Source of the DNA: Actinoplanes sp. M2I2 | GTDB lineage: Bacteria > Actinomycetota > Actinomycetes > Mycobacteriales > Micromonosporaceae | Direction of reading: 5' to 3' | Length of the DNA: 64,000 nt | Assembly: GCF_023544445.1 (NCBI RefSeq) | Contig: NZ_JALPVJ010000012.1 | Span: 124,001-188,000 of the forward strand | In this document: positions 25,810 through 34,600 of the stretch, piece after piece | Position numbering within the stretch: position 1 is the stretch's first letter | How the letters are laid out: each line of letters opens with the position of its first letter | Translations under genes and position numbers: made by a program | Notes under the pieces: model-generated | The model's database searches: none | What the model saw: the letters and a program-made list of their open reading frames with translations, nothing else | What the model was told of the DNA's origin: nothing

Positions 25810-27231
25810 ATGACGTTCTTCGGGCAGCCCCGGCCTCTCGCCAACCTCTTCGGCGTGGAGCTGTGGGAACGGTTCTCGTTCTACGGCATGCAGGGCATTC
25901 TGCTGATCTACCTGTACTACGAGGCGTCCCGCGGCGGCCTGGGCATCGACGAGGGCACCGCCACCAGCATCGTCGGGGCGTACGGGGGCTCGGTCTATCT
26001 CGCCACGGTGATCGGCGCGTGGCTGTCCGACCGGCTCTACGGGCCCGAGAGGGTGCTGTTCGGCAGCGCTGTCCTGGTGATGGCCGGGCACATCGCGCTG
26101 GCCGTCCTCCCCGGCATCCCCGGTGTGGCGGCCGGTCTGGTGCTGGTCGCGCTGGGCAGCGGCGGTGTGAAGGCGACCGCGACCACCCTCGTCGGCCTGC
26201 TCTACGAGCCGGGCGACGAGCGCCGCGACGCCGGTTTCTCGATCTTCTACCTCGGCATCAACCTCGGCGCGTTCGCCGGGCCGCTGCTCACCGGCCTGCT
26301 GCAGTCGGAGGCCGGCTTCCACTGGGGCTTCGGCCTGGCCGCGGTGGGCATGGCCATCGGCCTGATCCAGTACGCCGTCGGCCGCAAGGGCCTGCCCCCG
26401 GAGGCGCACGAGATCGCCAACCCCCTGCCCGCCTCGCGCCGCCCGCTGGTGTTCGGCGTGGCCGCCCTCGTGGTCGTGGTCGTGGCGCTGCTCGCGCTGA
26501 CCGGGGTGGTCCGGGCCGATTGGCTGTCGAACATCGTCGTGGCGCTCAGCATCCTGGCCGCGATCGCCTACTTCGTGGTGATCCTCTCCAGCCACCGGAT
26601 CAGCGACGTCGAGCGGCGGCGGGTGCTGGCCTTCATCCCGATGTTCATCGCCAGCGCCGCGTTCTGGTCGCTCTACCAGCAGCAGTTCACGGTGGTCACG
26701 ATCTATTCGGACAAGCGGCTCGACCGGAATCTGTTCGGCTGGGAGATGCCGGTCTCCTGGGTCCAGTCGATCAACCCGGTCTTCATCATCATCCTGTCCG
26801 GGGTCTTCGCGGCGATCTGGACCCGCCTCGGGGACCGCCAGCCGTCCACCCCGGTGAAGTTCGCCGCCGGCACCGCCATCATGGGTCTGGCCTTCCTGCT
26901 GTTCCTGCCGTTCGCGGGCACGGCGAGCGTGCCGCTGCTCGGGCTGACCGGCATCCTGCTGGTCTTCACGATCGCCGAGCTGCTGCTCTCCCCCGTCGGC
27001 CTGTCGCTGACGACCAAGCTGGCTCCCGAGGCCTTCCGGACGCAGATGGTCGCGCTCTTCTTCCTCTCGGTAGCCCTGGGCACGGCCCTGTCGGGCACGC
27101 TGGCCGGCTACTACAGCGAGGACCACGAGGTCCCGTACTTCGGCATCCTGGGCGCGATCGCCATCGTGCTGGGCGGCGCGCTGCTGGCTCTGGCGCCCCG
27201 GCTGCGCCGCCTGATGGGCGGGGTGAGGTGA
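25810..27231 (+). CDS. POT-family proton:peptide symporter
   Basis: 473 residues from ATG 25810 (MTFFGQPRPLANLFGVELWE). The POT signature is ELWERFSFYGMQGILLIYLYY, with the proton-linked ExxER pattern in VELWERF on helix 1. GAYGGSVYLATVIGAWLSDR and FSIFYLGINLGAFAGPLLTG (the PTR2 motif) follow. About 12-14 membrane helices are visible. Members take up di- and tripeptides with protons. The start lies within 60 bp of the divergent aldehyde dehydrogenase. Confidence 0.93.
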   Translation: MTFFGQPRPLANLFGVELWERFSFYGMQGILLIYLYYEASRGGLGIDEGTATSIVGAYGGSVYLATVIGAWLSDRLYGPERVLFGSAVLVMAGHIALAVLPGIPGVAAGLVLVALGSGGVKATATTLVGLLYEPGDERRDAGFSIFYLGINLGAFAGPLLTGLLQSEAGFHWGFGLAAVGMAIGLIQYAVGRKGLPPEAHEIANPLPASRRPLVFGVAALVVVVVALLALTGVVRADWLSNIVVALSILAAIAYFVVILSSHRISDVERRRVLAFIPMFIASAAFWSLYQQQFTVVTIYSDKRLDRNLFGWEMPVSWVQSINPVFIIILSGVFAAIWTRLGDRQPSTPVKFAAGTAIMGLAFLLFLPFAGTASVPLLGLTGILLVFTIAELLLSPVGLSLTTKLAPEAFRTQMVALFFLSVALGTALSGTLAGYYSEDHEVPYFGILGAIAIVLGGALLALAPRLRRLMGGVR

Positions 27232-27258
27232 CGCGCGGCGGCGGGTAATCTCGGCCGG

Positions 27259-27966
27259 ATGGAACTGCGGTTCTCCACGCGCCGGTCGGATTCGCCGTGG
27301 GTCGAGACGGTCTGGACCTGCACCAGTGAGCGGGTCGCCGAGATGACCTCCGTCGCCACCGCGTGCTGGGGTCTGGTGTTCTGGCGCTGGGACGGCCGGG
27401 CGTACGCCAGTGTCACCGGACCGGAGACCGCGACCGGCGTGGCGCCGGTCCCGGAGGGCGCCGCCTTCGTCGGCATCGACTTCGCCGTGGGGACGTCGCT
27501 GCGGGTGCTGCCGGCGTCGTCCCTGGTCGACGGCGGGCTGGAACTGCCCGACACCACCCGGACGTCGTTCCGGCTGGACGGCGCCCGCTGGGATACCCCC
27601 GGCCCGGACGACGCCGAGGCTCTGGTCGCCCGGCTCGTCCGCGCCGGCGCCGTGGTCCGCGACCCGCTCGTCACCGGGGTGCGCCGGGGCCAGAGTCCCG
27701 ATGTCTCGGCCCGCACGGTCGAGCGCCGCTTCCGCGCGGCGACCGGGCTGGCCCAGGGCACCGTCCGGCAGATCGAGCGCGCCCGCCGGGCGTCGACGCT
27801 GCTGGCCCGGGGCGACCAGGTCGCCGATGTGGTCACCGGGCTCGACTACTTCGACGAACCGCATCTGGCCCGCGCGCTGCGCCGGTACGTCGGGCGGACG
27901 GCGGCGCAGCTGCGCGGGGGCGCCGCCGGTCCGATCGCCCTCGACCTGGATCAGCCGACGTCGTAG
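27259..27966 (+). CDS. AraC-type transcriptional regulator
   Basis: 235 residues. The C-terminal part (about 145-215) is an AraC-like double helix-turn-helix: DVSARTVERRFRAATGLAQGTVRQIERARRA, then DVVTGLDYFDEPHLARALRRYVG, where the second HTH is clear. The N-terminal domain (TRRSDSPWVETVWTC) is of the DUF6597 type found in such regulators. Its last 16 bases overlap the convergent DHFR-like gene, and this regulator/DHFR-like pairing is frequent in actinobacteria. Confidence 0.85.
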   Translation: MELRFSTRRSDSPWVETVWTCTSERVAEMTSVATACWGLVFWRWDGRAYASVTGPETATGVAPVPEGAAFVGIDFAVGTSLRVLPASSLVDGGLELPDTTRTSFRLDGARWDTPGPDDAEALVARLVRAGAVVRDPLVTGVRRGQSPDVSARTVERRFRAATGLAQGTVRQIERARRASTLLARGDQVADVVTGLDYFDEPHLARALRRYVGRTAAQLRGGAAGPIALDLDQPTS

Positions 27967-28523
27967 ATCACCTTCAGGACACCGTTCTTGTACGCCTCGG
28001 ACGACCGCAGCGTCAGCCGCCGCTTGTCGTTGTCGGCCCGGCTGAACAGGCTCTTGCCCGCGCCCAGCAGCACCGGGAAGACCAGCAGGTGGTAGCGGTC
28101 GATCAGACCGGCCTCGGACAGCCGGCGGGCCAGCTCGGCGCTGCCGTGGATGAAGATCGCGCCGCCCTCGCCCTTCTTCAGCTCGGCGACCTCGTCGGTG
28201 GAGCGCAGGATCGTCGTCGCGCCCCACCCCTCGACGACGGCGTCCTCGGGCAGCGTGGTCGAGACGACGTACTTGGGCAGGTCCTTGTAGGCGACGTGGT
28301 CCTCCGAATCGCGCCAGAAGGGCGCGAACGCCTCGTAACTCGTCCGGCCGAACATGAGCGCCGAGGTCTCCTCGAGCTCCTCCGACTTGAGCGAATACAC
28401 CTCCGGCAGGAACTCGATGTCCTTGAAGACCCAGCCGCCGCTGCGGTGGCCCTCGACCGGGCCGCCGGGCGAATCCACGACGCCGTCGAGCGACGTGAAA
28501 GCGGTGTAGACAAGCTCGCGCAT
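27951..28523 (-). CDS. DHFR-like (RibD C-terminal) reductase family protein
   Basis: 190 residues. MRELVYTAFTSLDGVVDSPGG is the typical start of RibD_C/DHFR-like proteins; FGRTSYEAFAPFW, YVVSTTLP and the cofactor-region IFIHGSAELARRL and LLVFPVLLGAGKSLF follow. The family binds NADPH and reduces small molecules, but most members, including those next to AraC genes, have no assigned substrate. It is not housekeeping folate reductase. The end overlaps the AraC-type gene by 16 bp tail to tail. Confidence 0.88.
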   Translation of the reverse strand: MRELVYTAFTSLDGVVDSPGGPVEGHRSGGWVFKDIEFLPEVYSLKSEELEETSALMFGRTSYEAFAPFWRDSEDHVAYKDLPKYVVSTTLPEDAVVEGWGATTILRSTDEVAELKKGEGGAIFIHGSAELARRLSEAGLIDRYHLLVFPVLLGAGKSLFSRADNDKRRLTLRSSEAYKNGVLKVIYDVG

Positions 28524-28670
28524 CTTGCAACTCCTCCAGTGCGGGGTGACGTGACCAGACTAAGAAACGAGCCTGCGGCCGTCTTGGACGAAAACGACAT
28601 CGGCGGCCTGGGGCCACGAGCCGCGGATTGGCCCCTCGGCGGTGCGGGCGCCGGCTTTACGGTGAGCGGC

Positions 28671-29510
28671 ATGACCGTGGGTTTCATCGGGCTCGGCGTG
28701 ATGGGACGGCCGATGGCGGCCAACCTCGCGGCGGCCGGCACCGACCTGATCGTCTGGAGTCGTACGGATCGCGGGGACACGCCGGCGGGCGCCACCCGGG
28801 CCGCCGGGCCGGATGAGGTGTTCGACCGGGCCGGCACCGTGTTCCTCATGCTGGCGACCGAGCAGGCCGTCGACGCCGTGCTCCCGGCTGCCCTCCCCGG
28901 CAAGCTGGTCGTCCACATGGGCACGACCAGCCCCGAGTACTCGGCCGGGCTGGGTGCCCGGGTGGAGGCCGCGGGCGGGCGCTACGTCGAGGCTCCGGTC
29001 TCCGGCTCCCGCGGGCCGGCCCGGGCGGGCGAGCTCATCGCCATGATCGCCGGAGACCCGGAGGACCTGTCCCGCGTACGGCCGCTGCTCGCGCCGATGT
29101 GCCGGCAGGTGGTCGACTGCGGGGCCGTTCCCGGCGCGCTGCTCATGAAGCTGGCGGTCAACACCTTCCTGATCAGTATGGTCACCGGGCTGGCCGAGGC
29201 CTTCCATTTCGCCGAGGGGCACGGGCTGGACGCCGGGCTGCTGCGGCAGGTGCTCGACGCGGGGCCGATGGCCAGCGCCGTCTCGCGGGGCAAGGCCGGC
29301 AAGCTGGTCGACGCCGACTTCGAGGTGCAGGCGGCGATCCACGACGTGCTCAAGAACAACGAGCTCATCGTCGCGGCCGCGCGCCGCCGGGGCATCGCGT
29401 CGCCGCTGCTCGACACCTGCCGCGACCTGTACGCGTCGGCCGCCGCCCGCGGTCACGCCGAGGCGGACATGGCGGCGGTGGTCCACGCCTTCCGGGAGCC
29501 GGCGAAATAG
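28671..29510 (+). CDS. Beta-hydroxyacid dehydrogenase (HIBADH family)
   Basis: 279 residues from ATG 28671, where the Rossmann fold begins at once: VGFIGLGVMGRPMAANLAAAG. Substrate-binding EAPVSGSRGPARAGELIAM and the catalytic Lys region LLMKLAVNTFLI (Lys about residue 162) follow, then the all-alpha C-terminal domain with VLKNNELIVAAARRRGI. The family oxidises 3-hydroxyisobutyrate, tartronate semialdehyde or related acids with NAD(P). The exact substrate cannot be read from sequence alone. A longer in-frame extension upstream lacks conservation and is ignored. Confidence 0.9.
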   Translation: MTVGFIGLGVMGRPMAANLAAAGTDLIVWSRTDRGDTPAGATRAAGPDEVFDRAGTVFLMLATEQAVDAVLPAALPGKLVVHMGTTSPEYSAGLGARVEAAGGRYVEAPVSGSRGPARAGELIAMIAGDPEDLSRVRPLLAPMCRQVVDCGAVPGALLMKLAVNTFLISMVTGLAEAFHFAEGHGLDAGLLRQVLDAGPMASAVSRGKAGKLVDADFEVQAAIHDVLKNNELIVAAARRRGIASPLLDTCRDLYASAAARGHAEADMAAVVHAFREPAK

Positions 29511-29580
29511 GACGTATCTGGTGGGTCACGCCGGGCTGCGGCGCCCACGCGATCCACCCGGCACGCCCTAAGCTGCGCTG

Positions 29581-30201
29581 GTGGCGAAGTACTTTGATGT
29601 GCACCCGGACAATCCGCAGGCCCGTTCGATCCGGCAGGTGGCCGACATCGTCCGGGCGGACGGGCTGATCGCCTATCCGACCGACTCGTGCTTCGCGCTC
29701 GGCTGCCGGATGGGCAACAAGGACGGGCTGGACCGCATCCGCGAGATCCGGCACCTCGACGACCGGCACCACTTCACGCTGATGTGCCGCGACTTCGCGC
29801 AGCTGGGCCAGTTCGTGCAGATCAACAACGCGGCTTTCCGGCTGGTCAAGTCGGCGACCCCGGGTCCGTACACGTTCATTCTGCCCGCCACCAAGGAGGT
29901 GCCGCGGCGGTTGCTGCACCCGAAGAAGAAGACGGTCGGCGCGCGCATCCCCGACCACGTCGTGGCCCAGGCCCTGCTGGCCGAGATGGGCGAGCCGCTG
30001 GTGTCGAGCACCCTGTTGCTGCCCGGCCAGGACGAGCCGATGACGATGGGCTGGGAGATCAAGGAGGCCCTCGACCACGCGGTCGACGCGGTGGTCGACT
30101 CGGGCGAGGGCGGCGTCGAGCCCACGACCGTCGTCGACCTTTCCGGCGGTGAGCCCGAGATCCTGCGGGTGGGGGCCGGCGACCCGTCCCGCTTCGCCTG
30201 A
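29581..30201 (+). CDS. YrdC/Sua5-YciO family protein (YciO-like)
   Basis: 206 residues from GTG 29581, the length of E. coli YciO. Motifs of the double-stranded-RNA and nucleotide binding YrdC fold are IVRADGLIAYPTDSCFALGC, the KK-RHLDDRHHFTLMCRD segment (here IREIRHLDDRHHFTLMC), TPGPYTFILPAT, GARIPDHVVAQALL and PLVSSTLLLPGQ. YrdC proteins make the threonylcarbamoyl-adenylate used for tRNA t6A; YciO-type members are close relatives with weak or uncertain activity. The convergent WD40 gene ends three bases after its stop. Confidence 0.9.
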   Translation: MAKYFDVHPDNPQARSIRQVADIVRADGLIAYPTDSCFALGCRMGNKDGLDRIREIRHLDDRHHFTLMCRDFAQLGQFVQINNAAFRLVKSATPGPYTFILPATKEVPRRLLHPKKKTVGARIPDHVVAQALLAEMGEPLVSSTLLLPGQDEPMTMGWEIKEALDHAVDAVVDSGEGGVEPTTVVDLSGGEPEILRVGAGDPSRFA

Positions 30202-30204
30202 GCC

Positions 30205-31593
30205 TCAGGAAGACAGCGCGCCGTCGGCGCCCAGGGCGAGGATGGCCAGCTGACCGCGGTGGTCGGTGGCGGTGAGGCGCTGCTCGTCGAGGCGTTGCAG
30301 GGCGGCGATGCCCGCGCCGAACTCGCCGGCCGTCGTCGGCCCCACCGGCGGGCCGGTCCAGTCGACCGTCCAGGAGTAGAGGCGGAACTCGTACGACGCG
30401 GCGACCACCACGGTCGTCTCGGCCGTGCCGAGCAGGGCCACCGTGCGCACCGGTTCGGGCGCGCGCAGCGTGATGCCCCGCTCCACCTCGTAGGTCGCCG
30501 GGTCGAGCCGGGCCACCCGGACGGCCTGGTGGGCAGCCGAGACGACGACCCGGTCGGCCAGCGCGTCGATCGCGCCGACCCGCAGGTCGTGCTCGACGAC
30601 GACCCGGCGGTCGCCCGGCGGGCCGGCGGTGACGACGCGGCCCTCGGCGGCCAGCACGCCGTCGCGGAACGGCCGGGTCGGGGCGGGCAGCGCGGGCAGC
30701 GACAGGCCGGGCGTGAGCGAGGTGCCCGAGGTGGCGTCGAGCAGGTAGGGCCGCCCGGCGAACGTGGCGGTGGCCAGCACCGGGCCCCCGACGGCCAGCG
30801 AGCGGGTGCGGATCGTCGGGTCGGTGAGCCGCCACACCGGACGGCTCGACGGGTCGATGGCGAACACGGCGCCGTCGTACGCGCCCGCGAGCACGTGCCG
30901 GCCGTCGGTCGACCAGGTGATCGAGCGCAGCGGGGCGTCCCCGGCGCGGATCGTCCGGATCGGGTCGAGGTGGGCGTTGCGCAGCTCGATGGCGCCGTCG
31001 CGGCGGGCCAGGGCCAGCGTCGAGGCGTCCGGCGACCACGCGCACGCCTCGACGGCGGGCGCCGCGCGACCGGCCAGCGGGACCCGGTCCTGGGCGAGGT
31101 CGCGGACGGCCACGAAGCCGCTGCGGCCCACGGTCGCCACCAGGCCGGCGCTGCTCACGTCGAGGCCGACGCAGTCCTCGATCTCGCCCAGGTAGGTCGG
31201 GCCGAAAGCGTGCCACACGGCCGCGCGGCCGTCGGCCAGCCGGCAGAGCAGATGCTGACCGTCGGGCATCCAGGAGACACCGGTGACCGCGGCGGGGTGA
31301 CCGCCGAGAACGTTCATGAGGTACGGCGGACGGTCGTCGACGACCCGCCAGACCGCGGCCGCGCCGTCGGCCGAGCCGATGGCCAGCAGATCGGAGGCGC
31401 CCGGATTCCAGGCCGCGGCCAGCACCGCCGACTCATGGGCAAATTCGGTCACGGTCTGGGGCCGCGAGGGGTCGCTGGTTTCCACGACGGTCACCGCGCC
31501 CGCCTGGGTGCCACTGGCCAGCCGCCGGCCGTCGGCCCGGAACGCAACGCAGTTGACCGGCGCGGCCGGCGCCGGAGCGCTCCCTGTTGTCAC
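30205..31593 (-). CDS. WD40-repeat protein
   Basis: 462 residues from GTG 31593 (MTTGSAPAPAAPVNCVAFRADG). At least six WD-type blades are visible, for example VNCVAFRADGRRLASGTQAG, VLAAAWNPGASDLLAIGSAD, VTGVSWMPDGQHLLCRLADG, VEACAWSPDASTLALARRDG and LRSITWSTDGRHVLAGAYDG, so a single propeller fits. No kinase, protease or membrane segment is present, so it is a pure scaffold or recognition module in the cytoplasm. It follows the giant helicase-nuclease gene on the same strand by 62 bp. A weak promoter-like sequence sits between them. Confidence 0.85.
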   Translation of the reverse strand: MTTGSAPAPAAPVNCVAFRADGRRLASGTQAGAVTVVETSDPSRPQTVTEFAHESAVLAAAWNPGASDLLAIGSADGAAAVWRVVDDRPPYLMNVLGGHPAAVTGVSWMPDGQHLLCRLADGRAAVWHAFGPTYLGEIEDCVGLDVSSAGLVATVGRSGFVAVRDLAQDRVPLAGRAAPAVEACAWSPDASTLALARRDGAIELRNAHLDPIRTIRAGDAPLRSITWSTDGRHVLAGAYDGAVFAIDPSSRPVWRLTDPTIRTRSLAVGGPVLATATFAGRPYLLDATSGTSLTPGLSLPALPAPTRPFRDGVLAAEGRVVTAGPPGDRRVVVEHDLRVGAIDALADRVVVSAAHQAVRVARLDPATYEVERGITLRAPEPVRTVALLGTAETTVVVAASYEFRLYSWTVDWTGPPVGPTTAGEFGAGIAALQRLDEQRLTATDHRGQLAILALGADGALSS

Positions 31594-31600
31594 GCGACAT

Positions 31601-31629
31601 ATGCTGGACACCAACGCGCAACGAGTCAA
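31601..31629 (-). promoter_or_regulatory. Candidate promoter of the WD40 gene
   Basis: On the minus strand, TTGACT (31624-31629) and CAGCAT (31601-31606) are separated by 17 bases. Transcription would begin about at the GTG start (31593), giving a leaderless message. The -10 box is weak, so cotranscription with the helicase gene remains possible. Confidence 0.35.
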
Positions 31630-31655
31630 TACCGTAATCGGTCCTGAGCGTTCGG

Positions 31656-34600
31656 TCAGGAGACGGGCAGCAGCCGCAGCAGCCCCGGTCGCCGGGCGGG
31701 CAGCGGGCCGACCGCCTGATCGATCGCCTCACGCAACCGCTTCTCCTCCCCGGCCCGGTCGCGGTGCCACGCCGTGCCCCACACGCGGTGCAGCCGCCAG
31801 CCCAGTCCGGTGAGGATCTCGGCGCTGAGCCGGTCGCGGTCGCGGGCCGCGCCCAGCGAGCCGTAGAGCGGTCCGTCGCACTCGATGCCGAGCAGGTAGC
31901 CACGGCCGGGCGTGGGGTGGCGCACGCCGACGTCGATGCGGTAGCCGTCGCCGCCCACGCCGGCCTGCGCGTCGTACCCCCACGACCGCACGGTCGCCAG
32001 CACCGCCGCCGCGAGCGGGCCGGGGGCGACGGGCCGGGGCTGCACGGCGGTGAGGCCGCGCTCGGCGAAATCGAGGTACGCGGCCAGGAGGCGTACACCG
32101 GGATTGGGCGACTCCGGGATGTCCCGCGAGCGGACCGACGAGATGATCTCGACGCGGCGCCGGGCCCGGGTGATCGCGACATTGAGCCGGCGCCAGCCGT
32201 TGGGCTGGTTGAGCGCGCCGAAGTTGCTGCTGATCCGGCCGTGCTCGTCGCGGCCGTACCCGACCGAGAAGATCATCACGTCGCGCTCGTCGCCCTGCAC
32301 CGACTCGAGGCTCTTGACGAAGAACCCGGTGAGCCGGTCGCCGCCCAGCAGCCGCTCGAGGCCCGGGTGACGGGTGGCGGCCCGCTCGACAGCCGACTCG
32401 ATCGCCTCGGCCTGGGCCACCGAGAACGTCACCACCCCCAGCGACAGCTCGGGCCGGGTGGTCAGGCAGGTGACGATGCGCTGGGCCACCTTCTCGGCCT
32501 CCTCCGGGTTGTCCCGCGCGCCGCCGCGGCGATAGACCCCCGCGGCCGGGACGAACTCGACGCCGTTCTCCGGGTCGGCGTCCGCTCCCGGGAACGTGAG
32601 CAGGCGACCCTGATAGAAGCGGTGGTTGGCGAACGCGATCAGCGCCTCGTGGCGGCTGCGGTAGTGCCGGCCGAGGCGGAGGACGGGGAAGGCGCCGCAG
32701 CCCTCGGCCAGTTCGAGCACGGACTGGAAGTCGTTGACGTCGGTGCCGTCGTCCGCCTCGGCCCGCGTCGAGAAGAACGAGGTCGGCGGCAGCTGACGGT
32801 CGTCGCCCGCGGCGATCAGCGACGTCGCGCGGTAGACGCAGTTGACCGCGTCGGCCGGGGCGATCTGCGACGCCTCGTCGAAGATCACCACGTCGAAGGT
32901 CAGGTCGGGCGGCAGATACTGGCTGACGGCGAGCGGGGACATCAGGAAACACGGCTTGGCCGACTGCACCGTCGTGCGGGCGCGGTCGATCAGCTCCCGG
33001 ACCGGCAGGTGCCGGGACTGTTTCATGCCCTCGCGCCGCAGCAGCGCGACCTCGTCGGGCACCGGCGACCGGCGGGCCTCGATCGCCGCGCCGATGGCGG
33101 CGGGCGCCTCCCGCGTCAGGGCGGCGTCGAGACGGCGGAACTCCTCGACGAGGCGGTCGTGCTCGGGGCCGCCGACGGGACGCAACCGCTCGTCGTCGCG
33201 GATGACGGCGTCGCCCCAGGCGGTGAGCAGCGCCCGCTCGACGGCCGGGCCGATCTGCCCGGCCGGCAGCTCGAGGCCGGACGCGACGGCGGCGTCGCCG
33301 AGGATGTCCCGGGCGTGCTGGTAACCGAGCCACTCGTCCTGGCCGGTCTCGTCGTCGAGCAACCGCGTCAGCAGGTCCCCGTCGTAGTCGTCGAGCTCGG
33401 CGGCCAGCTCGGCCCTGCGGCCCGGGGCGAAGGCCGCGACGACGGCTTCCCGGGCGTCGACCCATTCCCGTACGCGTCCGGCCAGCTCACCGGCGCCGTC
33501 GACGCGCAGGCCGGCCTGCGCACCGGTCAGCGGCGCGTCCGCTCCGGAGCCCAGCCGGCGGGCCACCTTGGCCCAGGCCACCGCGTCGACCAGGTCGCCG
33601 GCGTCCACGGCGGCGGGCCCCAGGGCGGCTGCGGTCGCGCCGGCGTCGGCGGTGAGGGCGGCCTCGCGGTCGGCGGCGGCGCGGCGCAGACCGGCCAGGC
33701 GCCGCGCCTCGGCCAGATCGATCGGCCGTCCGGTGGCCCGGCCGAACTCCGGCAGCACCGCGGCCGCCTCGGCGAAGGGTCCGGCCTGGGCCCGCCGCTC
33801 GGCCGCGGCGCCGAGCAGCGTGGCGGCCGGCGGCCCCCAGGCGGCGAGCGTGCGGGCCCGGGCGCCCAGCCGGACCAGGGCGGGGTCGGGCGCGGGCCGG
33901 CAGATCTGGTCGGCCACGGCCGGCCGGGCCTCGGGCGGGCTCAGCCTCAGCAGGTCGCCGGCGGTCCGCAGCGCCTCGTCGATCGCGGCCTCGCCCCGCC
34001 GGTAGCGGCCGAGCAGCGGCGCGTACCGGCGCTCGGCCGCGGCCCGCTCCCGCAGCGCCCGTTGCCAGGCCACGGCCGCGCCGAGGTGGGCGACGGCCTC
34101 GGCCGGCGGCACCGTCGGCAACGCGTGAGCGGCCACGGCGTCCCAGTCCCGGCGGTACGCGGGAAGCAGCTTGCGCAGCCCGCGGTGCTCGTGGGTGAGC
34201 CGGTCGGCGAGCTGCTCCACCGGCTCGTCCACGATCGCGTCGAAGAACCAGCGCCGGCACTCCGCCCCGGACACGGCCACGTCGGCGGCGCACCGGTGCA
34301 GCACCGCGGCCGCGTCGGCGACCCCGGCGAGCACCCCCGGCCCGAACCAGTACGGCTCGGGCCGGTTGCCGCGCCCGGCCAGCTCGGCCAGCGCCGCGAA
34401 GCGGGCCAGATCGGCGAAGGTGACCGGGGCGGGCAGGCCGAGGCGGGCGGCGACCGGACCGGCCGCCACGCGCAGCTCGTCGAGGGCGTCGGCCTCCGCC
34501 GTGGCACGGCGGGCGGCCAGGTCGGCGGCGGCCGCGGTGAGCGTGCCCTGGTCGAGGGCGGGCAGGTCCCGGTCGGGCAGTTCGTGCCACTCGACGCCGG

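Noticed and set aside
31574..31583. GGAGCGCTCC inside the start of the WD40 gene, like the core of a CebR box
   Set aside because: It lacks the flanking T/G and C/A of the TGGGAGCGCTCCCA site and lies in coding sequence, so it is probably chance.
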